Below the pieces are notes generated by a model, which made no database searches, was not told where the DNA came from, and saw only the letters and a list, made by a program, of their open reading frames with translations. A stretch of 64,000 nucleotides of DNA. Origin: Numida meleagris. Taxonomy: Eukaryota; Chordata; Aves; Galliformes; Numididae. Positions 46,433 through 58,960 of this stretch are shown here, one piece after another. Location: assembly GCF_002078875.1 (NCBI RefSeq), contig NC_034409.1, positions 68,175,763 to 68,239,762 of the forward strand, in the 5' to 3' direction. Both the position numbers and the translations under genes were made by a program. Within the stretch, counting starts at the first letter, position 1. Each line of letters begins with the position of its first letter.

Positions 46433-49400
46433 AATATGCAAGGAGGAAAATAAAGTGACGAGGATGCAGGTTAGGAGGCTGGGAATCAACTTCAACAGTG
46501 CCAGGAGAAGGTTACCGCTCTCCTGAGCCTACTTCAGCCAGGAACATGTCAGAGAAAGATGAGCATTAGCAAGTCTATATAGGCTGCTCTGCCTCGAGTG
46601 AGTCTCTGCCTGTGCTTCCCAAACAAAGGATTTTTGGTAATTCAGCATGCAGAGGACTGCAGGTTGGCTCGGAAGAATACAACAAAGAAGCTAGAAAGGA
46701 CTGGTTTGCGCCTTTCTGTACTTTACAAAGCTACTTGCTGCACAGGGAGCTGGTATTAACACAGGTCCCACGAAGTGGAGCCTACTTAACAGGAGAAAGG
46801 GGAAACTCAGTACAGCAAAGAGTGAGACAGTTCTGGAATCAATTGATTGCTGGACTCAGGGAAGCCAGAAACCTGAGAAAAAGCAGGGATCCGATGCAAG
46901 TTCTACCACATAGGCTCATAGGTACTTCTGAAATAAGCATGGAGAAAAGCATATGAACACCCAGCTCTGCTCTGTGAGGTACAATGGGGTAATAACAAGG
47001 CTCTCCAGAGCAGGAGAACTGGTGGAAACTCAGGAGACAAAGCTGTGCCTAACACTTGCGGTTTTCAGTGGCTTTTTGAAAACATGGCAACGCAGTGCCG
47101 TGTCATTTTCTTTAAATGAGACCTTTAGAAACCTGATGATCTTTTTCCTGAGGCAAAGGACTCATCATTTGTGAGTTGTGGTGGCAGAGACCTCTCTTTG
47201 TCTACTCTAAAACTCAATCTGGGCCTGACATCTGCATATTCCAATATAGTTTTAAGACAGATGTACAGCAAATCATAAGGAATAAGGTAAACAGTTGTTG
47301 ATTTTTTTCAGTTAACTCTCTCATCTGTTTTGTCCTCCAGGCACATATCTATGTGACTCAATTTCACTTTCCAGGAAGATGTAACCCCCCTGAGCCTCCT
47401 CCTGGGCTTCTTTCTTGGCAGGAAGATCTCGCACCTCCTAAGAAAGCACGCACAGGAAATCAGGGGAGAATGGATTTGAAGCTTGTGGTTGAGTCACATC
47501 AGTTACCCTGACGTGGACTTCAGATCTAAAAAAATGAAAACGTCATTCATATTTTGATCATTGTGCCAAAGGTTACATTGTATAATTGGACAAATTGTGT
47601 TGTAGAAACATCTGCAAGTGAACTGCTCTCCTCCTCACCTCGACCAGGGCTGGTTGGTGCCCCAATGCTCAGCATTACTTTTCCACTGTCATAACTCTTC
47701 TTTTTCACAAGAAACACATTCAGAGTTTTATCACATTGGCACCCCAAATGATTCGTGCAATCAGTAACATAAACTCTGGTTTCAAAGATTCAGAGACTCT
47801 GTATTAATTATGCACACACAGTACATGGTGGTTTAAACATTTCTGGGAAACAAATCTTAAATCAGACTTGTTTGTATAGCCCCTGGAGATCTCAGCCACC
47901 TCCACAACAAATGAGTAGGTCTGGTGACATCTATGGGGTTCGGTTGTTGCCAAACCAGTGTATGGGAGAAGTGAGCTTGTGACTGCTACACTGCACTAAA
48001 TTTGGTATGATGAGCTTTGTGATATAAATGTTTTGAAAAAAGAACAACTAACCCAACAAAAAATAACATAACTTTGGTCAGGGTCAGGGAACTAATAAAG
48101 GAAAATTTGCAATATAAAGTCCAATAGTGCCATGATATGCTTATAAACACAACTAGTCTGCAATAAAAGACTTGACCCAAACGCCAAACACATACTCCTT
48201 AACATATAAACAGGGACAGGAAACAAAATCAGGAGTCACGATTTCCAGTTTGAGCACAGTTTATCTAGCTAATGTAAAGAAAGCCTTGCCTTTACCCTGG
48301 TTGGAACGGTGCCATTTATGACTTCATTTAAAAATAAATCTAGACTATTGTTCATATGCTTCTGAATCACTGCCCTGCTTGACGAACAATAGACATTTTT
48401 GTTTGGGTTTAAAAGTGCTGTGGGGAGGAAATGTAGGAATTCGTTTAAAAGAGCATGCCTTGTTCCAGCTGTGCGGCTGCTGTGCATTTGGAAAAAGTGA
48501 TGGCAGAACTGGAAATGTGGGTTCCCAGCTCCTGCCACTGAGCCTTGAGTGGTCAGAGAAAATTGCGTGGGAAGGGTTATCACAATGAAAATCACACTGG
48601 TTTTCACACTCTCAGATCAAAGCACTGAAGTACCCAGAAAGAACCCTCCTTACCATTCTCAGGAAGTGCAAGTTATTTCTGTGTGTGCTTCTTTTCACAG
48701 CATTTATTCCAGAAATTTAAGAGTTAACCATTTCCATTTGAATTTTGGGGAATGTAGGAAATCTGCTGTCCCCACTCTCTGGCTGCAGCTGAATTACCAA
48801 AACAGAGATTATGGGAGACATCTAGCCCAAGCACCTCTGCAGCTTAGCCAAAGGGTGGGCAGCCCCTCTGAGCAACTCCATTTGCACAAAACAGCTGAAA
48901 AAGTGCAAAGACACCAAGTCATCCACTTGGGGAAAGATACTCTTGGCTGCTCCATCACCTCAGTGCTACCACTGCTACCAGTGCTACCAGTGTGGCACCA
49001 GTGGCTGGGCTGGGTGAGTAGAAAAATCCCGAAGCCCACCTGTCTTTCCCTTCCTCCTCCACACCTGTGCTGGGGAGTCCACAAATTTCCTCCTTAACAA
49101 AAGGCACAGTCAAAATCTAACTCACAGCTTCTGATTTCTTGGTTCTGTACTGCACACTAACAAAGGGGACAATAATAATTAACCCTGCCTTCTAAATGTT
49201 AATTACAAAGGCACAGGCATGATATCAGAAAGTTCATTTCTGGTGAACTCTAATTAACCTGAAAACCTACACTTGTTCTACTTTAAGGCTTATTATTAGA
49301 TAAAAGATTTTGATATTTAGATTTGAAACACATATAATCTATATTTGTGAGATGAGTTGTAAGGTAGAGAAGTCATCTGATTGATACACAAATATTTCGC

Positions 49401-52400
49401 TTGAATACATAAAAATTTCATTTTTGTTTTATACATTTAAGTTATGATCGTTATCATCATTATTTACTAATTTTGCCAATACTCCATTGTATACAGCACA
49501 GCTCTTGGAAGACTATCACATATGTATTTAAATCCTGTGTATATGCCATCACCTAGGGGCAGCTCAGGTTAATGAAATGCTGATTGAGCACTCAGTCCAG
49601 CTGAGCACTTCAGACAGGTCCGCATTCATCACTTCCAGTGTAAAAATTCATCTTGCTCTCACGAGCTGTTTCCTAATCAGCTGACTGTTCAATTCAGTTG
49701 ATTGCTCCCTCTGACCATCCTACGGCTGACTGCTTCCTTTGCCTCCCAATCACACTAATTGACCTCTTAGTCGTCAAAAACATTCCAGGTTTCGGTGCCC
49801 TGCTCACAGCTAATTGCACTCTAATGGATAATTTTGGCTGAGCATTTTCCAGTGCGGGCACTGAGAACAGTGTGTTAGGAGACACTTTGATTAGAGTGTT
49901 AGTGGAAATAATCTGTATGAAAGCACCACATGTGGTCACACAATCAGACACTCACTAGCTAGACAAGCACTGCAATTTACTGGTGGGTTTATGCAAGATT
50001 TTGAGTAGGGGGTGCAATCTGGTCCGCATAAATAAACACAGTAGCTCAAACACCATCTTACCAACCCATTTCTGTGCTGTCCAGTGCCAAACTAGTATCC
50101 ATCCACAAGCAGTTACTGACATCCCCAGCCACCTCTGCCAGTTACCATCACAGGTTCTGTTAGAAAAAGCCTCCATGTTCCCCATGGCTGATGGAGAGAT
50201 GTTTACTCCAGCTCCTCTGCTGACCACTGCCGCATGGCATGCACACAGAGGTGCCAGCCAGGATGAGAGTTATCGGGAGCCAGTGAGAACTGGATTAAGC
50301 TATAGTTTCAAAGCAGTGTCAAGAAGTTGCTTGGCTGCCATTAAACATTAAAATAATACTGCGTGTCTAATTTGCACAAACAGCAGGGAGCAGTTGGAAT
50401 TGTGCTTGGAAACTTATCTTTGTCAAGGAAAGTGTATGTTGTCAGAAGAGAGGAATTAATTTGGAAAAGTGCATTCTAGTCAAGACTCTGTTTCCATTAT
50501 GTGCTGCTCAAGTAAATTAAACACTATATAAAGTTCATCCAGGATTGTTAAAGGCTTGCCTGCTTACCAGTAAATGGTTTCTTAAGAGTAGCCCTCTCTG
50601 AAAAATAGAAGTTCAGCATGTAAAAACAGCGAGCAGTTTGCTTTCTGAAAAAATATATGATCCTCTATATTTAGAGATTTATTTAGGGTTTTTTTCATAG
50701 ACCTGTTTGTAAAGGCACATCGTTTTGTGTAGAAGATCTTATTCCAGATGACTCTCTAGAAATGTGAAGCACATAGTAATGTGCTTAGGAAGCAGAAAAA
50801 CTCAAAATCTGAAGAGCATTATTTCTGCAGATCTTTCCCAGGAGATGTACTGTGCATTCCCTGAGAAACAGAATTTCACACCCTCAGCAAGGCTCCTTTC
50901 TTTCTATAGCTCGTTCATGAAATGCAATGGTAGTTCTTCATGGGCTTAAATTACATTTTTAAAATGATGCTGAGACATGACAGCAATCCTGCACTAGTGT
51001 GCATTGTCCTGTGTGCGGCCTGTTGGGAAACACTTGCAAAGAAAAGCAGCACCTTATACCTTCACTCTGATTCAGATACTAGGCATTACTGTTTAGCAAT
51101 GAGAGTTCACTGACCAGAAATCAAGGTTTAGATGCAAAGCTAAGACTTGGTTTTGGCTGACTTCTAAAAAAAGGATACTACTTTTGTTAAGAATATTTCT
51201 TCTTGTCTTAACTTTTGTATAATTATTAAATTAATATCCGTAATAATAATACCAAGAATATTCTGATAATACGCCTTCACTTCATTGAGTTTGAAGGGAC
51301 AGCAGAGGGCATATGTGGTCTTACAAAAAAGAAAAACCTATCTGAAAGAGCAAGTTTTTAGCAATATAAACTTTGGTATCTTCTGCAATATTATTCACTG
51401 GAGGAAAAGGGTTATTTTTCTCCCGTTAATTAAGACTTGGCAAAAGCAGCAGGGCTGCCTTTAAAAGTGCCATTAGAAACTGAAGGGACCAAACAGCTTT
51501 ACAAAACCACGTGTCAGCAGGAGAACAAAAGCATGATGTTACCTTGAAGTCTCATTATTTGACAGTTGAAAACCCAGTCAACAACCTGCAGTGGCACTCT
51601 GCCTCATCTGGCACCAGGTGCTGTGCTCAGGCGAGCCAGGGGAGCTGGCTGAGTGCCCAGCACGCACTGGTGGTCAGTCCCACTGATGGCCAATGAGGCC
51701 CCTGGCTCCTGGAGCAGAATTTGGTTCACAAAAAACGGATGTGTAAAGTTTGGTACTGCTGCTGGTATCTCAGAGAGAGGCCATAGCATCCTGACATTCC
51801 AGGCATGCCTTATCCCGGTTCCAGACTGCCTCCACGTAGCCCTGTGATGTGCTGTAGACTCAGATGTGTGCTAAACTGAGGATGTGAGCACAAAGAAAAG
51901 GGACCAGCCAGACCTGTGTGAGGAAAAGCATTAGGGGCTGAAATAATATATTACATTGCTATTTTTTTGTCTAATTCTGGTGGACTTTCTCAACAGGTAG
52001 GTGCGATAGGAATATCTCCAGGATCCAGCACACAAGCAGAAGCAGTGGCAGCTCAGGGAGCATGTTTATCACACGTGTTTATCATCCAGCTTTTCTGGTG
52101 AATGTGGAGGCCCTATGGAGCACCGGGTTGCTATAGCTACTCCCTTATCACAACCTGAGCCCTCTGTACACACAAGGCAGCCCGGGAGAAGCTCGTGCCA
52201 ACCGCAGCCAACGCTTCTCTGAGCCATGGTCCAACAGTGACTGCAAACACACCATGGGAAGACTGGTACTGGGGCCTGCAGCTCTACCAGCACTGCCTAG
52301 GAGAAGAAAGCTGCAAGATTCAGGTGGTTTTCCTGCCAGTTCTATTTCCGGTGGCACAGTGAGCCAGCTCCTGGCTTTGTGCAGAGAGGTGTGCTGGGGG

Positions 52401-55400
52401 AGATGGTAATTAATGCACCAGGAGCATCATTAACAACATGCCCAGCGGCACGCCTGGGACCAGACGCACTTTCTGTTACTCTCACTCCTTTTTTAGCTTC
52501 TGTTTTACATTGGTGGCTTATTATCACTATACACTGCCTGACTTGTTTGATTTCGGTTGTTAACAGGCATTTGAAAATTCGGACAAGAAACCTATAAAGC
52601 TTCAAGTCAGACTGCAAACACTGTTTTCAGGTTGTGAAAACACTGTTTTCAAGACTCGTGTTGGCAGGAAATGTTTGATCACATGTATATATCTGAGTAG
52701 AAGCAAGAGTGAAACTCCAAGATACTTTGGCTTTCTGCTTTCAAATATTCCACAGCACAAAGACAATACTTAAAACTCAGAGGGCATAACAGCAGCAAAA
52801 TGTACTATTTGTCCGAACGTTAAATCTCTCCTTTGCATCCTTTCTGCCTCCCTCCAGCAGACTCCCTCACTGCAGCACTAAATTCTCACAAGCAAGTGGT
52901 AACCATGGGCTGGGCATCTTGGAGCAATGCTTATTTTGCTATCCAAACCACTTTGATGTACCAGAACTTTATGTCGCTCCATAGCTATGAGCATGAAATG
53001 GAGAGGCACTTACAGCCTCAGGACTGGCACCTTGCAAGCTGGCTGAGAGCTGGGCCTGAAGACATGGCAGCCGATATATATGAATACATGAACAAAACAG
53101 GATGCCTGACATTGCCCAAGTACACCCTGACCTCCCATCCCTGCCTGACTCCCCCAGCAGTTTCCCTGGATGTGTAATCATTCATATAGGCTACCTTCTC
53201 CTAATGTATATTTTTCTATGTGATGTTGCTTTTTATATTTTATTAGCTGTCTCTCTGATGGAATTCACACTACAGTGTCATAGAAAGCTATTGCATTGTT
53301 AACATGTTTGTGCTGTGTTTGGTTACTCTTCAGCAAATGTGTTTTAAAAGATGAGAAACCTCTACTGCACTACTGCTCTGAAGATAACCGTTATTATCAT
53401 TTGTGTTGCATTTATTCCTAGAAGCCGTAGTGCAATCGTATTGGGCAGTTTTGAAATCCACCATGAGACTCAGTGGTGCTCAGATATTTTTCTCATCCTG
53501 ACAGACAAAGCTAGCAAAGGCAGAGAGGCAATTTGCGCACAGAAACTCACATAGCTTCCCCATGGGGTGGTAACTGTAGGGATAAAATCACGTGTCCTGA
53601 CTCAGGTACAGTCCTCATTCAACAAACTGACTCATCTCTGCTTCTTCTCCATGGTTTGAATTACTTTTGATAGCTCGTACTGAGAAAACATTTATCAGTC
53701 CTTTCAGGTTCAATCAAATAGCATGCAGGGTACAGATCTGTACCACCAAAATATCACACGTATGTAGTCATCAAAGGTTGCAGAAACTTTCAAAGAGGCT
53801 TCATTTCAGTCACTAGAAGGGAGATGAAGAGAAATATGTGTGCGTGAAATAAATCTGCATGAGGAGAAGTCTTGTGGGTATTTGCAGTTCCATGTGTTTC
53901 AGCACTACTTGGTTCAGACCTTTTTCCAAGTGCAAAAGAAGTTCTCAGTATAACCCAAAATGAGGTAGGCAAATTTTAATGTTCCCATGACCGCCAACAG
54001 GCTTGCTTCATGATTTGAACTGAGCTACGCTGGTAACATTCACAATGCAAAATTCACCGAAGCAAGAATCCTATTTCAGGAATGATTTAAGTTGACAGGA
54101 ACCTAAACCCTACTGGAAGACAATGTTCCTGATTCAGAGGAACATCAATCATTTCCTGAGGGACTCTCACATCTCTGTGTCCATACACCCTCACCTGCAA
54201 GAGGACAGCAATGTCTGTGTGCATTGCTACAAAGCACCTAACAGTCTATGAAAGTATTATCTAAACGCAAGCTCCGAGCAGAAAAGCATGGGCAGCTTTC
54301 AAAGGGATGCTTCTATCTATGTCTCTTGTGAGCATGTGTGTACCTGCACATGGGCATGCATGTTTCAGCATCAATCCTGGTGTGTTTCAATGGGTGGCAA
54401 AGTGTAATTTCGGTTGGCCTTTTACAGAACAGCAGAAATGACATCTACAAGGCAATTTTACTTGGCTTAGGGAGATATCCTTCACTTGGTGCGAGTGTAA
54501 GTTTCGTTAATAACCATGTGGAAACTACTGAGCTGAATGGAAAGATAGGTTAGATAGAGAAGTTGATAGAACTGGAAAAACATTTTTCTTCAAATATTAA
54601 TCAGACTTGAAATTAGGTGATGAAAGTAAAAAGAGCATGTGGAAAGGATCAGAATAAGTACATTCTTTATCTTCAAAGAGCCTCCCAAAAGTAGTAAGTG
54701 CAGATCCTGCTCTCCTGGAACTGGAACACGCTCAAATGTGTATTACAGAAAATGGGATTGCAGAAGTTTTCATGGGTGGCCCAGTGCCTTCTCCACCGCG
54801 TGCTGACCTGAGCGAGAGCAGATGAAGTCCCATGTGAACACTGGAAAATCCCACAGCAGGCTCTTAGTGAGAAGCAGCTGCTACAGAGGAAGATGTGAGG
54901 GCAGTGCAGAACATTTCCAGCCTAGAAGATCAGGCTGCAAACATTTACTGCTCCCCAGCTCCTTGCCTTTATGGGCCCATCTCCTTGCACCAGCTGCCTC
55001 CCTTGCTTTTGCAGCCAGAAGGGATGGCACAAGTGTGCTGCAGGGAGCCAGCGTCCTCTGCTTCTCCCTGTTTCTCCCCATCCTGCATGGGGAAAATTAT
55101 TCCCGCCGTTACAGCCATCCCTTTCTGTTTAATACTTACAGCAATCTCTTTCCACTTAATTCAAAGTACAGATCCTCTCCCAGAGACCTGCCACAGCCAG
55201 AACCCTTGGGCAGGGATTTTCTCTGGCTGATGACCTCAACCAGAAACACATAAAAAGACACCATTTCTTGCTGCCAGAGGTGGTTATTAGCCTCCTCCAG
55301 TAACCAGCACAGGCCCTGCTTCTCAAGCTTTGTTCCTTAGCCAGCGCCAGTGTCTGTCTCCCCTCTGAAGACACAGTGCATCACTGTGACATGTATTAAG

Positions 55401-56880
55401 ATTGAAAACACATTTTCATATGTTCATCATTCAGCATCCAGTAAAAAAAGGGTTCAGAAGCATTTATTAAAATAACTAGCACATTCGATAAAATATCTTA
55501 TCAATTAATTGCTAATAAGTAGTTGAAAGCTGGCTCAGAAATGAATTAATAATTTAACACTACTAACTTATTCAACTAATTTTGCCCCTTTGTCTCTTTC
55601 CAAAACAACTTCCCAAGAGTTATCATCATTTTGTGTCCAGGCAAGGATCTTCAAATCCGTCTTTGAAATTACTTCAAATCTTACCCTCCCTTGAAATGTT
55701 ATTACAAGACTGATCTTATATAATTTATTACAAGTACTTCACACTAAAAATTCAAGCACTGTTGAGAATTATGATGGGTGAAATGTATTGCTTTTCCCGT
55801 TCCCTCACTGACTGTCATTCTTTTCATTTTAAAGAATGTTTTAAAAAAGCTCTCAAACTGCACTTTTCAGGGACAGACAGCAGGCAGGGCAGAGGGAGCA
55901 GGTAGCTGGCAACTGGAATCTGGGAATGTGTCACAGCTTTTCCTTTCTGGCTGCAAAGGATTGTCTGAGATGGCATTGCATTGCAAAAAACAGACTGCTG
56001 TGAGATTACTGCATTTACAAATAGATACACACAGCATTTTAGAGACCACAGTTTTTTTTTTCCCTTCTCCCTGCAGGAAAATAATGGCACAATCAAAAAT
56101 GTGCTGAAATCACTGGAAGCCTTTGATTATTTCAGTTGACTTCAGAGGGCTATTTATGACATCTGAAATGCCAGTACACAGAATTTCTTGGTCAACATTG
56201 GCATCTTAAGGGCAGATGCTACATAAATGCTGAGTATTGTATGCATATCCAGCTTCACATCAATGTCACAGAGTCGCAGAACTAAAATTTTCCTTCTTTC
56301 TTTAACTGTCCTTGAGAACAGGTAGAGCTTGAACAAGTTGAAACATGGAGGGAGTAAAAGGGGAAGCAACCTGAACAGTGACCTTTACGTAGTGCACCCA
56401 GAGGACACTGTGACAAGGATCCATGGGCTTTCAGAAGAGGAGTCTGTGATCCATCCAGGCAGAAGTCCCACTGCTAGCAAACAGAGCCGTAGGCTACAGA
56501 CACACCACTTGCTTCCAGAAGAGAAGAAAATAAAATTAAACAGCAGCCATCACTCCTGGTTCTTAATGCCTGCCTTGTATTAATTTCTCCCTACTGAAAA
56601 TGGTTTATCAGCATAATATTTTCGCTGGTTTGTGAGAGATTTAAGTTTCAAATAACACTGTTAGCTTGGGAAGATACCGTGCTTTGATGCTCTCTTTGTT
56701 AATTATTTTAATGCAACTTGAATTAAAATTTTGCTCATTAAATATTTCTAGAGCTGAGCTTGAGGCACGGCATTTGGAGGTGGTTTTCTCTGAAGTTCAG
56801 GAAGACATTGCCTCCAAGGTTTTAATGCCACTAGCTAGGATACAGGACTGAAGATCAACTGCTAGTACTGCCATTGAACT
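46433..56880. other. Repeat-poor unique sequence, no gene recognised
   Basis: About 10.4 kb without a recognisable transposon or gene. The longest frames are 182 codons (48549-49097, plus), 143 codons (54822-55253, plus) and 129 codons (44919-45308 just before this stretch, minus). None shows a domain. A small 9 bp word, gctaccagt, repeats near 48964-48990. The stretch 49660-49960 is rich in TAAT/ATTA cores and is discussed as a possible conserved element. Confidence 0.42.
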
Positions 56881-56970
56881 GCAGTGCCTTAAGAAAATCA
56901 TTTTATCTTTCTGTGCCTCTGTCCATTTGAAACTAAAACTAATGATCATAGTACCTTCTTCTGTAATGCA
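56881..56970 (+). mobile_element. Ancient MIR-like SINE relic
   Basis: The plus strand runs gccttaagaaaatcatttta, then tctttctgtgcctctgtcca, then tttgaaactaaaactaatga and tcatagtaccttcttctgta. This follows the forward MIR core and 3' part in order (a GGGCAAGTCATTTAACC segment, TCTGTGCCTCAGTTT, AATGATA...TACCT). It is strongly diverged but the order of the blocks is persuasive. Confidence 0.55.
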
Positions 56971-58860
56971 GTTTGGGTACCTTGAGTTTAGCAAATAAGA
57001 TTTGGCCAATTCTAACTTGCTTAGTTTAGAAAAATTTACTCACAATACATATTCAGCTTGTCAGGTATGTCAGATGCCAACCAAAGCAGTCAGATATATG
57101 ATACATGGAGAAAAAACAATAAACCTCACATCATATAGGTAACTTGTAACTTTACAAATTAGTAAATAATTCACAAGCAATAGCGCAAAGCAGAAAAGGA
57201 TGTTATCTTCTTTCAGCTGCCCAAGTAACAAGAAATCCAAGAAAAATAAACCAATTTTTCAAAAATTTAGTAGGCTGGCCAATCTAGCTGCTTACTAGAG
57301 CAAGAAAGAATTTGCTAAAGCTTTGCAGAGAGATGGAGTTATCCGTTAGATACATTGCAGCTCTAGATCTCAAGCACTGCACAGTCCCTGAGTGTCAGCA
57401 CAAAAAATACAGGTCAGGGAAAAGGCTCTACTCACAGCCTGTCAGCTCAACCAGGGTATGCAAGGAAATACATCAGTTCTTCTGAGCTGCAACAACTAAC
57501 TTCCATTCATCTTTCTATCCAAGGAGAAATGGTAGCAGAGCAGCACTTAGGAAGATGTGAGCAGGTATCCTCTGAACAGGGCTGCTCTCCCCAACAGGCT
57601 CAGTGGAGCCAGAACCACTAAGAAAACATGATTAGATTATCCTGTGGAGTGATTTACGTTTCTATACATATTGTGGGTGGGTGTATTCCTATAAAGATCT
57701 GTTTGATGTCCATTAATCAAACATGCCTGTGATGGATTATAAAATGTACCAGCAATTACAGCAACTCTGAAATGAAACTTTTCAGCTCTTTAAAGTTAGC
57801 TCCCACTACAGTAAAGTGGCTGACTATTATCTATATGCCATTAAGCAGAGGTTTTGTCATCACATAAGGCTCCCAACCCCCAGTAACCACAGACTGACTC
57901 CAGTCCAAGTTGGGCACCAGAATTTCTCTGAGGTACAAGGGAACCTGAAGGTGTTTACAGTCGAAATAGCAAGCTGAGAAATAGAGGAGACAGAAAGCTC
58001 TATTATATTTTAATTACTTAATTAAGACCTTGAATGACTCCCTGGAAGAGGTGGAGTTTGGGCTTCTATGTGTCTGGCTCGAACTCTGTGCTGTACACAC
58101 AAGGCTTTCTTAGCAGGTTAAGAAGCACAAAGTGGCTCAGGGATGAGGCAAATATCTGCATTGCTTCTGCTTCTTCACCAAGGAACCTCTTCCAACGCAG
58201 TGTTTGAAGTGACTGAGTGGGGATGGAATGGGATGCGACAGGTGGGAGACGGTCCTGAAGAAAAGCTTGGTCAAAGGACAGTCCTGAGGGCAACAGTTGT
58301 GGAAATGCTGCTGTGATGGAGAGGGTTGGTCATTTTATGAGGAAATGAGGAAAAAGAGGAAGACAAAGTAATTGTCTCCTTGTTGCCCAGTGCACAAAGG
58401 GTTAAAAATAAGAAGAGAATAAGTAGATGAACTTTTTGAAAAGTCTAGCGGTTTGGATTCCACTCAAGGCTTGGATCAAGCCATTCCCGGTTTGAAAAAA
58501 CAGGACAGAAGTGTCCACTTGGCTCAGCTGCAGACTTTATGCATTTTTATTACCAGTGACTGGAGTTCAAGATGAGTGAATTGTAAATAAGGAGAAATGA
58601 AACACAATAAAATAGTCTCCAGAGATTTACCTAGAAAACATCTGGAGTTTTGGCACTAACATTTAGAAATCTATACCAATGGAAACACAACATATTACTG
58701 TGAAGTGTAGTAAAAAATAGCACAGATAAATGAGAAGCTAAGGTCTCCTATTTATCACAATAAGATATTTCAGCTCCTTTTGGTTGTGCGAGTTTCTAAT
58801 GCTGTGCCAAGTATTCCATTGTTACCGTATTAGATGTTCTTAGTTTACTACCTTTTGCTT
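56971..58860. other. Unique sequence, no gene recognised
   Basis: AT-rich, with only short frames. No repeat family recognised. Confidence 0.4.
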
Positions 58861-58960
58861 TGTAAAGCACTGCTTTAGTGTCACTTAATTTAATTTTCAA
58901 AAACATTACCAGATGTCCTGTTCATTTTGCAGATGAGAAAACAATATCGGAAACATGTGT
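58861..58960 (-). mobile_element. Possible MIR-like SINE relic
   Basis: The plus strand contains gtcacttaatttaattttca and then tgttcattttgcagatgaga + aaacaat, echoing the reverse-complement MIR text (CATTTAATCCTCACAAC, then CATTTTACAGATGAGAAAAC). Similarity outside these blocks is weak. Confidence 0.35.

Noticed and set aside
48549..49097. 182-codon plus-strand frame
   Set aside because: Low-complexity tail, overlapping frame on the other strand and no recognisable domain. Most likely chance.
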